Made by a program: the position numbers and the translations under genes
Part shown: positions 49,900 to 61,990 of the stretch, piece by piece
Position numbering within the stretch: position 1 is the first letter of the stretch
Layout: each line of letters begins with the position of its first letter
NCBI GenBank assembly: GCA_947000775.1
Contig: CAMQGK010000058.1
Coordinates: 3,106,001-3,170,000, forward strand
Length of the DNA: 64,000 nucleotides
Direction: 5' to 3'
Source: Pterois miles
Lineage: Eukaryota > Chordata > Actinopteri > Perciformes > Scorpaenidae
Notes under the pieces: generated by a model
What the model was told of the DNA's origin: nothing
Seen by the model: the letters and a program-made list of their open reading frames with translations, nothing else
Database searches by the model: none

Positions 49900-50310
49900 T
49901 TTCTGTGGTTGAAGCATTCAGTCAGTGGCCCTGAGCTGCACAGGACTGACCCACTGACCCACCAGGCACAACGATGGGAATCTTAATGGAGCTGTGAATG
50001 AACAGGAAGGGGCTGAGGTGATGGTGCTGAGGGATTGGTTAACGAACGTTGCACACCTGTTTTGGGGCTTTGGCTATTAAATCTAATTTTGATGACAATG
50101 CAGGACAGGTGGTTTTCATGCAGGGATAATTAGAGCAGCAGCCTTGAGAGCTCAAGTACAAACACACAATTAGTGGGGACAAGGTCCAGGCAGGCTTAAA
50201 ACAGGGAAATGGGCCTGGGGTGGGGCTTGTCCCAGCCCATATCCAAGAATTGTAACGTCAACTAATTACCAGCCACAACTAGGATAAACTGAGTGTCAGT
50301 GTGTGTTAGT
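49900..50310. promoter_or_regulatory. Candidate intronic enhancer with clustered homeodomain sites
   Basis: Three homeodomain core words lie within 140 bases: ataattag at 50126-50133, caattagt at about 50167 and actaattacc at about 50261. They sit in repeat-free, moderately GC sequence with a caggacaggtgg E-box/ZEB-like word at 50101. Clustered TAATTA cores are typical of developmental enhancers. Not tested against any alignment. Confidence 0.3.
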
Positions 50311-52199
50311 GGGCTGGAGGTTGGTCGGTGTTTCTGCACAGCTGTTTTTCCTCATGTGATTTTTATACAAAAATGACGGAGTGGGCACACACATGCACAC
50401 GTTTTGGTTGATAATATATTAGCGTCTAAATATCTACATACATTGATGATATGATTTCACAGGCTTACTGAAAGGTTTAAACATATAAGTTGCACTTTAA
50501 TTGTTTTTAATTGTTTGTGAGCCTGTATGGGAGGGTGTTGTGTACAGTAAGTGTGTCATATGTTCAGTAACTTCATTAGTACATTGGGATTCAGTGGAGG
50601 CTGCAGGAGGTGGCTGATTTTTCTTATTAATATTACTTAAGGGAATATCATTCAAACTGGTTTTAAGAATGACTTTTAGCTGATATTTGTAAATTAACTT
50701 TTCACGTTTTTTAGTTTTTTTGTACTTTTTAATTTTTTAATTTTGAAGTATGATTGAAACTAGACAGATTGTGAGTAAAACAAAGCACTGAAAATCACTT
50801 TTCAGTCACATTGCCCCAGGGCCACCTTGTAGGTTAATTTTGCTGGAGATCACAGTGAACTTACATGGTGAGAGGCACTGAGATGTGAGCGTTAGCTGCT
50901 GAACAGTGTTGCACAGGTGAGCTACAACATGTGCTGCACACATGAACGAGGGCTGATAAGTATGAATTTTACAGCTTATTGCATTTAAAATCTGTTCTGC
51001 AGCCAACTATTGCTTTACTGTTTGATACTGTATGTTACTGTTGGACTAACTGATTGTAAAACAATGACTGAAAAGCACCTGTGAACAAGAGCTGTTATTT
51101 ACATAGACAAAAAGAGCACTGTACACAGTAGACGTACTTGTATCTGTGAATGTCAGGGCTGTTTTCACTCAAATGGCAACACTTCTACTTCTGTCTTCCT
51201 TGTTTACCATGAAACATGACACCAGCCAGTAAGTGGCCATACTGTCTGTCTGCTTTACTGTTAAAGCTCATGGGATGATCTCCTAAAGGTCAGTTAGGTG
51301 ACTGTTGTGTTAAGTGACTAAACTACTACTGGCATTGCACTCTGAACAGTAATCAGTGCCAAGAAGTTCTTGGAAATTACCTCAAATACTTATCAATGTG
51401 ACAATGAGATAAATGTTCCTAATACTGCAAAGATGTATGAATCCATGTTTGCTTAAATGATGATAGTCAGTGAATTATTGGAGCTCAGAAGTAGCTTTAG
51501 ACGTCAATGCATCACATTCTGCACCATTCAGGTGTGGACATCATTTGAAATATGACACCCGTTTCAGTATCTGTTATTCAGGTATTTGCACAGTATATAC
51601 ACATTTGTGTATATTTTTGCAATTTCATCAAACAGCCATAAAAACTTTGCTTGGATAAAATACAGTATACGTTTAACAAACTTAATTTAATTTAACTTAA
51701 ATCAGGAATTCTTTTAAAATGCTCAAAAAAGTATAAAGCCCATTCACGCACAGAGGATAAACCCTTTTTATTTTAACGCTTCCACGACCTTTCCTCTGGC
51801 GCCACACTCAGGACACAGTTTACATTTTTTGCCGTGCCGTGAGGCTTTACAATTATCAAAAAATGATCAAAATGTCGATTATTCCATCCAACACAACAGC
51901 ACATGTTAATCATTAAGCAACACAAGCTCCAGTAGCGCTGCTTTAAAGCAGAAGCTACTTGTAAAAAATAAAATAAAAAGATAATAGTAAAGGGCTCTTC
52001 TAACCAACATAACAGGAAAATTACTTCAACTGGAGCCACACAAATGCATTTTGTTGTAATTTTAACTTTAACCTTTAGCTTCAATGGGGCCCCATTAACC
52101 CCGTCGTTTCTCACACTGTCTGCATATTTTGTGAGGTAGTAATTAATTGTTCGTTACTCAATGGTATATTTATTTAGAATATAGACTGAATAATACAGT

Positions 52200-52670
52200 G
52201 CTTTAAAGCTCCAGTATTGAAGAAAGTGAGATTTCCATGACTTTTTTGATTATAAAGCAAGTCTGGTGCTATATAGACACTGTGAAAGTAACAACACACT
52301 CAAGCCATGGAGAAATGCATGCAGCACCTTTTCAGAAACAGGCAGGTGTGCTGTCGTAACTATACAGCCACCGGTAGAAGTGCTGATAAACACACCCAGT
52401 GAGTCTCAGCAGTGAAGACAGCCACAGCACCGATGCAGACGTCTGGAGCTGCTGACCAATCGGAGCAGACTGGGCTTTTTCGTGAGGGGGGCTTAAAGAG
52501 ACGGTACTAAAGCAGAGCGTTTCAGACAGATGATGAATACAGGTAAATCCAGACAGATAGTATGACAAAAATAATGTATTTGAACATTAAAGCATGCCTC
52601 CATGTTCTGGTAGAAACCTAGAATACAAATATCAACCTAGAAATGAGCATAATAATCTCCTTTAAACTAC
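52200..52670 (+). repeat. Interspersed repeat (gagctgctgaccaatcgga)
   Basis: The series ggagaaatgcatgcagcacc, gtgagtctcagcagtgaaga, cagccacagcac, tgcagacgtctggagctgct, gaccaatcggagcagac, gcttaaagagacggta, gagcgtttcagacaga, gaacattaaagcatg, catgttctggtagaaac, ctagaaatgagcataat is a common percomorph interspersed repeat, probably a non-autonomous DNA element. The open frame on its minus strand is fortuitous. Confidence 0.6.
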
Positions 52671-53489
52671 ATTTTGCCTTTACAACAAGGGGCCTCAAGA
52701 TTCTGTAATACAAAACCCTGATAATGTGTCACCTCAGTGCCTCTATTGTATCAGTCCATATTGTGATAGTTAAGCATTGTGTACTGCCAAACACATGTTA
52801 AGGTGGAATAACAGACCATCATTGTTACATTTGAAGGATGTATTTTTCCCAGAAACCAGATGCACTGTTGAATATTAATATTACAGCAGCAGAACAGATC
52901 AGAAGGAGGCGGTTGTGGGGATAAAAGGATGGGAGGGACAGTGTGGTGATTTGGTGTCTGCAGTGATTTACTGTGCCTTGTATCAGTCTTTTTGGCTGGA
53001 GGCCATGTTGGCCTTTGAAGTGGCCCAGATGAAGGAGAGCAGTGTGCTCTGAGACATGTGAAAGCTGCTTATAATAGCGGTGGTCATTGGGTTACAGCAC
53101 AGACGCAGAAGTGGACATGTTGGCTCTTTTTACCTCCACCTCTGCAACTGCAGGTGTTCCTCACACACACACACACATTTTGGAGTTTTTTCTAAGCATT
53201 TTGGGGATACAACTGTCACCATCTTTAATGTCCACGGTTACCAACACGTTCTCACACACAACTCGTCAAATACCGACACTTGATCAGTGGCCCTACGCTG
53301 CAAACTACGATGCTCTAGGTACCCGTCTAGCGTCAGTTTTCAGGGGCGGTGTGCCATTTTACACTCTTGACATGCATAGTGTTTTTTCAAAATAACCCTC
53401 TTTGTTCACAGGAAACATACTTGCTGCTCATTACATGCATACAACATTGTATGTTATATATATGTTAAAATATGTCTGTTGCAGGACTG

Positions 53490-53625
53490 GGATTAGTTAA
53501 GTTATGTAACAAAACTACAGTGAAGTAAGTAAACTTTGTCTTGGTTTCACACGGGAAATGAACAGTGATCTCCTGGGGGAAATCTTAGTTTGTTTGACCT
53601 GTCCATTCTCCCCTCTATCCAGCCC
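53490..53625 (+). repeat. Copy of the GTTTAGG/cacgggaca dispersed repeat family (3' part)
   Basis: Contains gttaagttatgtaacaaaac, gtcttggtttcacacgggaa, atgaacagtgatctcctggg and gtttgtttgacctgtcc. It lies about 350 bases before a longer copy of the same family. Confidence 0.75.
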
Positions 53626-53969
53626 TATGAAGATTTTTTTTGTGTCTAATTTTTTTGTGAGTGTCTAATACTGATGCGGATGGTTTATATTGTAGTTAGC
53701 TGGACACCTGGTGCATCTCATCCCAACTCGTCCCAACGATAGCTGTTATCAGTAAATTACAGTCTGTGTAAGTTCTAACTTCTCTATTTCAATTTTGTTA
53801 TTTAGGTAGAACATTTTTGTAGAAAATTTTTTGTCAGGATTGAGTTTTGGCTGTCACCCAGATGCTCTCTCAGGTACCAAAATTTGGCATTGCTTGATTT
53901 AATGTGATTCAGTACTTGCTGGCGCTGACTTGGTCCTCACTTGGAACCCGTAAAAGTACCAACCCTATC

Positions 53970-54372
53970 AGCAACCCAAGCGATCAGGGTGCCTTTGTAA
54001 AGCGCTGCTGTTGCTAGGCAACTTGGTTAGGTTTAGGAAAAGATCATGGTTTTGGGTTCATATCAGTATGTTCCTTATGTAACTTAAGTCAGCAGAGTAG
54101 GCGGCATTAGTTAAGTACAAATGTTATGTAACAAATATCAGTTTAAATAAGGCACTGTTGATGTTTGGAAGAGGACACAAACAGCGTCCTCCTGGGTGAA
54201 AGTCCAGCGTTTGACCGCCTCTCTGCACACACGTTGTTGCTCTACATAATACATCACCTGACTTCATTAGAAGCAGCCCTGCACGTCCTGGCTCACAGTT
54301 ATGTGGGTTATATATGAATTATGGTGCATTACTTTTTGGTATAAGTACGAAAAGCGACTGAGAACGTGACCA
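53970..54372 (+). repeat. GTTTAGG/cacgggaca dispersed repeat, long copy 1
   Basis: Aligns along its length with 63250-63690: acttggttaggtttaggaaa, agatcatggttt, tatgtaactta, ggcggcattagttaagtaca, ggacacaaacagcg, catcacctgacttcattaga, agcagccctgcac, gtgggttatatatgaattat, gtgcattacttttt, taagtacgaaaag, gagaacgtgac. No coding frame. Class undetermined. Confidence 0.85.
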
Positions 54373-55809
54373 CGGCCATGATCAATCCCCAAACTTAACC
54401 AAGCACAAAAACTTAACAAAGTCCTTGCTAACTTGTGAACATAAACCACCATATTTCTCACTCCTCTCCAATGATTAAACTTTAACCACAATCAGTGTCA
54501 TTTCTGTAACTGTGATTTCTATCTGAAGGCACTGACAACAGATGCGGTATTGTTGATTAGAGGTCAGATCATAAAATGCTATTATACCGTATATTTCGCA
54601 CTATAAGCTGCACCGGATTATAAGGTGCATTAAGTGAAACAAAATGGTCAGATAAGTCAAACTTTATTCAATTAATTTAATAACTCAATAACTTCAATAA
54701 CTCTCAACATTTTTCAATTGAAACACATGAAATACAAAACCATACACTCACTTTTCAGTTCATTCCTCTTCCACAAATCCATCAAATCCTTCATCATCAG
54801 TGTCTGAGTTAAACAGTTGGGTGATTTTGAGTTCGCCTTACAGTATTATTATTTCATTTGGAGGACCTATTGGAAATATGCATCATGGTGATTTATTGTC
54901 TTTGATTTATTTTTAGTATACTGTTATTTTCAAACCATCTGGCTGAAAATCCAAAGTCCCGAGACAAAAAAAACAAAAAACAGTTACCACCAGTACTGAC
55001 ACCAGGTGTTGAAGGCTCTTCTATATCTAACATGGATTTCCTTGGTGGAGGACAGACATCAGGATTAACCCTCTGGTGCCTCTTTCTCCAAGTGATTGAA
55101 GACATGCAATAAGGTGGAGAGATCATGGGAATCCTTTGGGTCAGTTTATGTCATAGTACTAAAGCTGCTGCTTTGTCATTTATTTCATTTTGATCCCCAA
55201 TTTACTGGGATCTTGTGGCCTAGCCTGTACAGGAAGTGGTGAAGGTAGTATTGTCTGACGTGGCACAAATAACTAATAACTAAATAGCTTTTATACCAAA
55301 TAAGTATGAGCGGTAACCAAGCTTTAAGTCCAGTTTTGAGAGTCTGGGACCAGTTTATGAAATCAGTGTGGAGCTCACAGTCCTCACACTGACATCAGTA
55401 ATAGTATTTGGAAGATCTTTTCCATCCACGTCTGGGATTGTCTCCATCATTGCTCGGGAAGCAGTCTCAGATGTTTTCAACTGAAAGGTTTGGGGTTTAG
55501 GTTTCCAATAAGTCCTCATCACTGAAATCATATTATAAAATCCAAAACATATTGTCGGAAAATACTTCCAGTAAAGCAAGCACATGTCATTATTTTTAGT
55601 TTTACAAAAGAAAAAGCTTCAAACAGGGAGCACATAGTGGTTGGTTTAGCACATTAACAGCAGTTCCACTCACCATCTGCCCACTAACCTGCCCAACATT
55701 TCCAAATCAGCCTCTGTCGTACCCCGTTTCTTTGTTTTCTCGAGATTTGTAGCATGGCTGTCTGTCAGTGTCTCCTCCCTGTTGTTTAGTACTCCGTATC
55801 AGCTAATAG

Positions 55810-55814
<5 letters not shown>

Positions 55815-55846
<32 letters not shown>

Positions 55847-55880
55847 TTGTGCGTGTGTGCGTGCATGTGTGCATTTGTGA
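55815..55880. repeat. (TG)n microsatellite, interrupted
   Basis: About fifteen TG units grading into gtgcg/gtgtgc variants. Confidence 0.93.
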
Positions 55881-56002
55881 GTGTGTCCTGTAGTGGCTCG
55901 TGGTAAAATAACACTTAAAGCTGCCAATATGTGGTCAGCCTGTTGCAACTTAATCCTGTAGAGGCACCGAATGCCTCTTCATATTAGCTTCCACATCTTC
56001 AG

Positions 56003-56004
<2 letters not shown>

Positions 56005-56040
<36 letters not shown>
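56005..56040. repeat. (TG)n microsatellite
   Basis: Eighteen TG units, 125 bases after the previous TG tract. Confidence 0.97.
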
Positions 56041-56045
<5 letters not shown>

Positions 56046-56474
56046 CAGCTATGCTTGTGAAAATATTTTGGAGTTTAGACTTTCATTGTGAGGACGTTTT
56101 TGTAAAGTGTGTGTGAGACAGAAAGAGGAAAGGATGAGCAGAGTGCTGCTACTGGTGGCACTTTGCCAGCAGGAAGGATGCCGACATGAGCAGGCAGCAT
56201 GCAGCATTGTTCGCTGATTGACTCTTACACAAACATACACTCAACATACAATTACATACACATTTACATATTTTCACATATACAGAAGCCCACTGGAATT
56301 ATTAATGATGATGATGAAATGATGAGAAAAAAATTAACATTCTCATAAGTATCTCATCACTTTTCAGCATGTGACGGATCTGACTTAGGTCTAACGCACT
56401 CTGTGATATTATATCTGATTTCATTTCATCATTTTAACACATTAACTCAGAACTGAGACCTGTTAGGCTATGAA

Positions 56475-56850
56475 TCTATGATATGGAGGACAGTGTCAAA
56501 TATGGTGCTATTTGGCCAGATGGTGGCGCTATAACCATGAACTTTACATTTTGGCCTTTAACATGAACCATAAGTCTGAGAAACAAAGTTGTTTTGTCCC
56601 TGGATTCTGTGGCCACGCCAATTCGCATGTAGACTGATTACCACCATTTTGAATTTTGTCTAAATCAGATTTTTTGCAACTCTTCTGTCATTTTTTTCTT
56701 AATCATCACCAAATATGGTTCATCTCTGGACTAAGCCGGAATGAGTTATTTTTGATGTTCCACTCAGTTTTGCTATAGTTGGCCCTCAAACTGAACCCAA
56801 TGCTATGGGCCAGGTGGCGCTGCAACAGCATCATCTAACTATAAAGGAAT
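56475..56850 (+). repeat. Interspersed repeat with ggtggcgct words
   Basis: Two ggtggcgct words (in gccagatggtggcgctataa near 56515 and gccaggtggcgctgcaacag near 56810) bracket sequence with caccaaatatggttcatctc. This is typical of a non-coding repeat found widely in fish genomes. Class unknown. Confidence 0.4.
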
Positions 56851-57269
56851 TATTCCCAGCCTGTCCAAATGGTGGATTATCGTGGTAAAGGTGCAAATGC
56901 TCACTAACATGGATATATACAAATTTGTGCACAAAAGAGATAAGGTTTTTGTGGGAATAGAAAAAGTTTTAGATGTTTTCATTTGATAAAGAGTTCAGCA
57001 TCAGTGTTTGGTTTGGCTGAAACAGATATACCAACTGTTCAACATCTATGTACTATGTAAATTATAATCATGAGATAGTGTCTTCACAAAACCTCCTATT
57101 ATTGCATATTGTTGCTGCCATGTGTCTCACTTCCTCTATTAATGTGCAGTCACTAAAAGCAGCATTTAGGATCTACTGTACATAGAGTTTCAGTTTTTTT
57201 CTGTCCATCTTTCCAAATTATTTATATATTATTATGCCATGATATCTTTATCTATATTTGTATATTTAG

Positions 57270-58587
57270 ACATTCTTTTATTTTTGCTGTACACTGAAAA
57301 CATTTGGGTTTGACATCAAAAGATGAATATGAGACAAGAGATCAGTATTTCATTTTTTATTTCCAGTTATTTACATCTAGATCGGTTACACGACTTAGAA
57401 GAGAGCATCATTTGTAACAGAACACCAAATTTGAGCAAAAGTACAAGACCAGACAACTTAAAATAGATTAAAGTGAATAATAGTTCAGATTTAGTTGTAA
57501 TAACTGCATCAAGCCTGCAACCTACTAACATCACCACACTTTTCTATTCTTCTTCTGTGGTGCTTTTCCAGTCTTTCACCACAGCCTCTTTCAGTAGTTG
57601 TTTGTTTCGGGGGGTTTCTCCCTTCAGTCTCCTCTTTAGCAGGTAAAATGCTGATCAACAGGGTTTCAGTCTGCAGACTGACTTGTCCAGTCTAAAACCT
57701 TCCTCTTCGTTCCCCTGATGAACTCCTCGTTCTTCTCAGGGTGTTTTGGTTCGTTGTCTTGCTGCATGATGAAGGATCTCTTGATCAGTTTGGTTCATTG
57801 CTCTTTAAATTGGCAGACTAAACGTTTCTGTAGACTTCTGAGTTCAATTAGCTGCTGCCATCATGTGTTCCATCGTCTATGAAGATCAATGATCCGTCCC
57901 AGAAGAAGCCATGCAGCCCAACCAGGACGTTACCTCCACCGGGTTTCACAGATGATCATGAGCAGATCTTTTCTTTCTCCATCACTTTGGGAAAGGTTCA
58001 TCTTTGTGTCATCAGTCCAGAAAACTTTGTCCCAGAACTTTTGAGCCTGGTCTCTGTACTTTTAGTGTGATTCCAGTCTGTCCTTCTTCTTCTTATTGCT
58101 AATGAGTGGTTGTCATCTTCTGGTGGAGCCTCTGTCCTTTAGTTCCTGAAGTCTTCAGTGAACGGTGGATTGTGATTCCTTCCCTCCTGCCCTCTGGACG
58201 GCAGCTGTTTTAGGGTTTTTCTTTACAGCTCTCACAATGTTTCTGTCATCAACTGCTGATGTTTTCCTTGGTCTACCGGTTGTGGTTTCTTTCTTCTTCA
58301 GGACGTTACAAATGGTTGTACTGACTATGGTCAATGTTGGTTCAGTGGCTCTGATTGATTTTCTATCTTCTCTCTGGTCTTCATGTTGGTTTCACCTTTT
58401 TAACTAGAAATGCAGTCTGCACAGGCAAAAGCCAAAGAGTAGACATTCATAATCAATGTAATAGGACACACCTGGGCAACAAAAACACCTGTCAGTCACA
58501 TGTTCCAAAAATTTTGCTCACTTGAAAAGAGGGCGGTTTCAAACCAATTGATTGGCTTCACTGTTCCAATAGTTTTGGAGGGGACTG
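57270..58587 (-). mobile_element. Tc1/mariner-type DNA transposon, decayed
   Basis: The right end gttccaatagttttggaggg, gactg abuts TA at 58588-58589, the expected Tc1 terminal repeat and target site. The transposase lies on the minus strand. Short readable pieces include a GRPRK linker motif with TTGRPRKTSAVDDRNIVRAV near 58270, then a DNA-cleavage-domain-like piece with VLDWTSQSAD near 57690 (compare the W-SQSPDLNP motif of Tc1 enzymes), then an NKQLLKEAVVKDW piece near 57590. Many stops and frameshifts separate them, so it is a pseudogene. The left terminal repeat is truncated: the sequence starts at the inner part (ttttatttttgctgtacact) and lacks the outer part. Confidence 0.88.
57540..58410 (-). 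pseudogene. Degenerate Tc1-type transposase
   Basis: Coding remnant inside the transposon at 57270-58587. The amino-terminal helix-turn-helix part lies near 58250-58400 with a GRPRK hook. The catalytic DDE/D part near 57600-57900 is interrupted by in-frame stops. The protein would have excised and reinserted the element at TA dinucleotides. This copy cannot encode a full enzyme. Confidence 0.8.
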
Positions 58588-59999
58588 TATATATAAATGA
58601 GTATATAAATAAATATTTATCAAATATTTTGAGACAGAAGCTTTAAAATAATTACAGCATGTACACTAGTTTCCACAGCATGTGTGTAGACGTTGAGTTG
58701 CAGGTAATAGTTCCGGTGAAAGGAGAAAGACCAGCAGGCATTTCCAAGTTCAATGTCAGCAGGCTTCCCTCAGCTGACCCTGGTGACTGAGAGCAGCCGG
58801 AGAGCCTCCAGGTTCAGCTGAACCCAGTGTCCTTTAGCCTGCCCCAGCCTGTCGGTCTGCTCATTGACTTCACACACTGAGGGGGGAAAACAAAAACAAA
58901 GTAGCGTTCAAACAGACAGGAATGCTGCCCGCCAGTTTCTGTCTCCCACCAAACTCCCTCGTCTTTGCTTCTGAGCCGGCTACAGGAAACCTTGACAAAT
59001 TAAGTTGTGCAAGGAACTGCGAGTGTGTGTGTGAATGATGACAGCAGTTTCCAACAGAATGTAGATTAATGTTATTGGAGAAGTTCACTGCATATGTAAT
59101 GCATTTAGAATGCAAAGAAGTCTGGGTAATGTTGTTGTTGACCAGAAGTTGAATGTAGTTTGAATAAAGAAAATGAAACAAAAAAATCCTTCAGTTATTT
59201 GTCTGGACAGATCTGCAAACTTATTCACCTCAAGCCACAAACATTTGTGCTGCTTGCAACACTTGATTCTCATGATTTTATTTAATCTTACAGTGCTGTT
59301 GACATGTGTATTATAATCTCCTAATCTGATACTTTGCCTCATATCCTAATAATTCCAATAGTAATATATTTTTAAATTCTACAAAATACTCTCAGGTTTT
59401 TGTACTTTATTTCCTATTTGGAATGATTACATTATTAATAACAACTTAATGTAAAATCATAGTCACAATGTAAACATGATGCTACTGTATGAATATTATT
59501 GAAGCCAGCTGACAACATCTTTGGAGAATTAAAGGTTTGAAATTCATTTTAGTGTGCTTCTGTGTGCTTGTTGGTGGGTGCTTGTGTGCATGTTAGCATG
59601 CGTGTTATTGCCTCTATGAGCATATGCTCATCATTGTCTCTGCATATATGCCTTTGCACTCCATGGGCCTCATAATTGATCCTGCGGCATTGTCATCCGC
59701 TGTGCATTCGTGCACTTAACATTTTTGCAATGGCTTGCTGTTCCTTTACCTTTCGATATTCCCTCCACCATGGACTGCCTGCAGTGCAGCACTCACAATG
59801 CACTCACAAACCCCACACCTCCCTCCCCCAACACACAACACAAACACACACATACATACCACCTCCCACCTCCGGAACCCTCGCCTTAACAAACCCCCAC
59901 CCCCCTACGGTTTCCTCCTGAGTGCTGACCTGCTCTGGTCCTTTAATATTGGTGACAGCTAATACACTTCTAAATGATCAATTATTATCTCTGGGGCCT

Positions 60000-60300
60000 C
60001 GTCCACAGGGCCCCACTGATTCCAAAGGTCATCCCTCTGTCTTCCAGTATTGATTAAGTGGGCCTAACGTGGCTCTGGGCCATACTGAAAGTGAACATTG
60101 CCACTAACATATTTCCATCAGCTGTATCTGGCTGGAGAGGCTCATTTAAAAGCCTCTTTGACACTACAGCTGCCCCAGTGAATAGGGCAGGATGAGGAGC
60201 ATAATGGGTATGCCAATAAGGAAACCAGTGCTACTAAAATATACAGAGGGCCACAGACATGACAGACACAAGGAGATATCCTGCTGAGATATAATACAAT
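60000..60300. promoter_or_regulatory. Candidate conserved non-coding element
   Basis: A 300-base repeat-free block of balanced composition with gattccaaaggtcatccctc (nuclear-receptor-like AAGGTCA), tattgattaagtgggcc (homeodomain/NKX-like) and tgccaataaggaaacc. It is the most enhancer-like texture in the last 10 kb. Prediction only. Confidence 0.3.
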
Positions 60301-61734
60301 AAGTTTTTATTCTCAACATTTATCAAGTAAAGAAAATATGACTGAGAGGCCAAAAGAGCTCAACACACTGCAACTTAATAGTAAATGAAAACCACAACAA
60401 ATGCATTATTTTCATGCATTATTTACATAATTGTAATACAAAGATACAAGACTGAGATACATGGCATGGAAAGTTGATAATGGAGAAGAGAAAACCAAAT
60501 ACTAAGTTCATGCCAAAATTCAGAGAACATGACGGTTCTCGTTTTTCTACAATACCATAGGTATCGGGGTTTCCCGGGGTTTGGACTCGAGACTAACGGC
60601 AACCCGGGGATGATTGAAAATTTCCCAATAAAACATTCCCAGCCATTACTACTGACACTGTGAACAACGAAACTGTTGAAATCGGCAGGATGAGAGTTAG
60701 TAACATTAGCTGTTAGCAGCGGGTGTCGACACAGTCCAACCTGGCTAAATAACAGAGCTAAGCTAATGTATGGAGGTTGAATTGAGTTACATGAAAGGAA
60801 CTTTCAAAATTTGTACGTTATTCCTATGATCTAAGACAGTCCAAAAATATTAGCAAACATAAACAACTCTCTCTCAAATCCAAAAACTAGAGTGCTAAAA
60901 CTCAAACTCGTGTGTGAATGGCTCCAGAGATAATTAGTAGGGAAAGATGGTGTAGATGACGCTGAGAGCAGCCCGGTGAATGTTCGGAGTATATGGAAAC
61001 ATCATCTGTTTCACAACTAAGAACAACAGAATAAAGCTCATTTGAGTAGAAAATGAAAAACATTCTGTGGGTCCACAAAATCAGCCTCCCATTTGTTGTC
61101 TATGGAGCAGCTTCAGAGTTTATATCCTATGAAATCACAAGTTTGCCACTTCTTGTCTCTGGCTTTCAGAGAGAGTAGCTCACATTCACTAATATTCACT
61201 GAACTATCCTGGGCCATGGATTTAACATATTGGAATTCCTAATGTGGGTGGTGTTGCCCTTTAAATTGTAATGTTATCATGATGTGATCAAATCTATTCT
61301 CATAAAATGTAGTTTTTGTTGGGAAACTTGAGGCGGATCATCAGGAATTAAAAATAAATACGCAAAAACAGTATGCAAATGGTAATAAAGGAGTGTATGT
61401 TGAAGTACACTGGATGTATTGTTTTGTTTTTGTTTTTTTACCATGGTATCGAACTGGGTATCAAGACTGGTGGTATTTCACTGGTAGACTGCAAAGTCTG
61501 GTATCATGACATCCCTGATCATTTACCAGAGCTGTTGCTAGGGGGAAATGCTAGCATTGTATGTTTCTGCAAACCACAGATACATCGAATGTCAGTGTTT
61601 TTGCATTCGGTCACAGCAAGTGGCGTAGCAAAGCCAGCGACACACAGAGGAAGTGACATAGTAGATCTAGCGACCATCATTGAAAGTTACATGTTATGAA
61701 ACTTATGTGGAATAACAAACTAGAAAGTCCAGAA

Positions 61735-61990
61735 AGGGGGGCGGGAGGTGTCTTGGATGGGTCACAGGACCCAGGAGACTGCTGTTGGTGGTGTCCTGTG
61801 TGAAACCAAACGTAAACTTTTACATGCTTTACATAACATTTTAAGTAGTGCTGTTTTAAGTAACGTTGTTTGAAGTAACATTTTAAGTAGTGTTGTTTTA
61901 AGTAACACTGTTTTAAGTAATGTCTTAAGAAACGTTACACTTGTTATGTAACATTACATAAGGAAGTCCATTAAAGGCTGTTGTTTATTT
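61735..61990 (-). repeat. Copy of the GTTTAGG/cacgggaca dispersed repeat family with internal expansion
   Basis: On the minus strand it contains acgtttggtttcacacagga, caccaacagcagtctcctgg and gtcctgtgacccatcc in family order. The adjoining 61840-61945 part is a degenerate tandem array. Confidence 0.6.
61840..61945. repeat. Degenerate tandem array of a ttttaagtaacgttg unit
   Basis: Six to seven imperfect copies of a 13-15-base unit: ttttaagtagtgctg, ttttaagtaacgttg, tttgaagtaacat, tttaagtagtgttg, ttttaagtaacactg, ttttaagtaatgtc. It appears to be a local expansion of the gtaac-rich part of the dispersed repeat family. Confidence 0.85.

Noticed and set aside
57879..58407. Plus-strand frames of 63 and 80 codons
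   Set aside because: Antisense to the decayed Tc1 transposase, which is readable on the minus strand.
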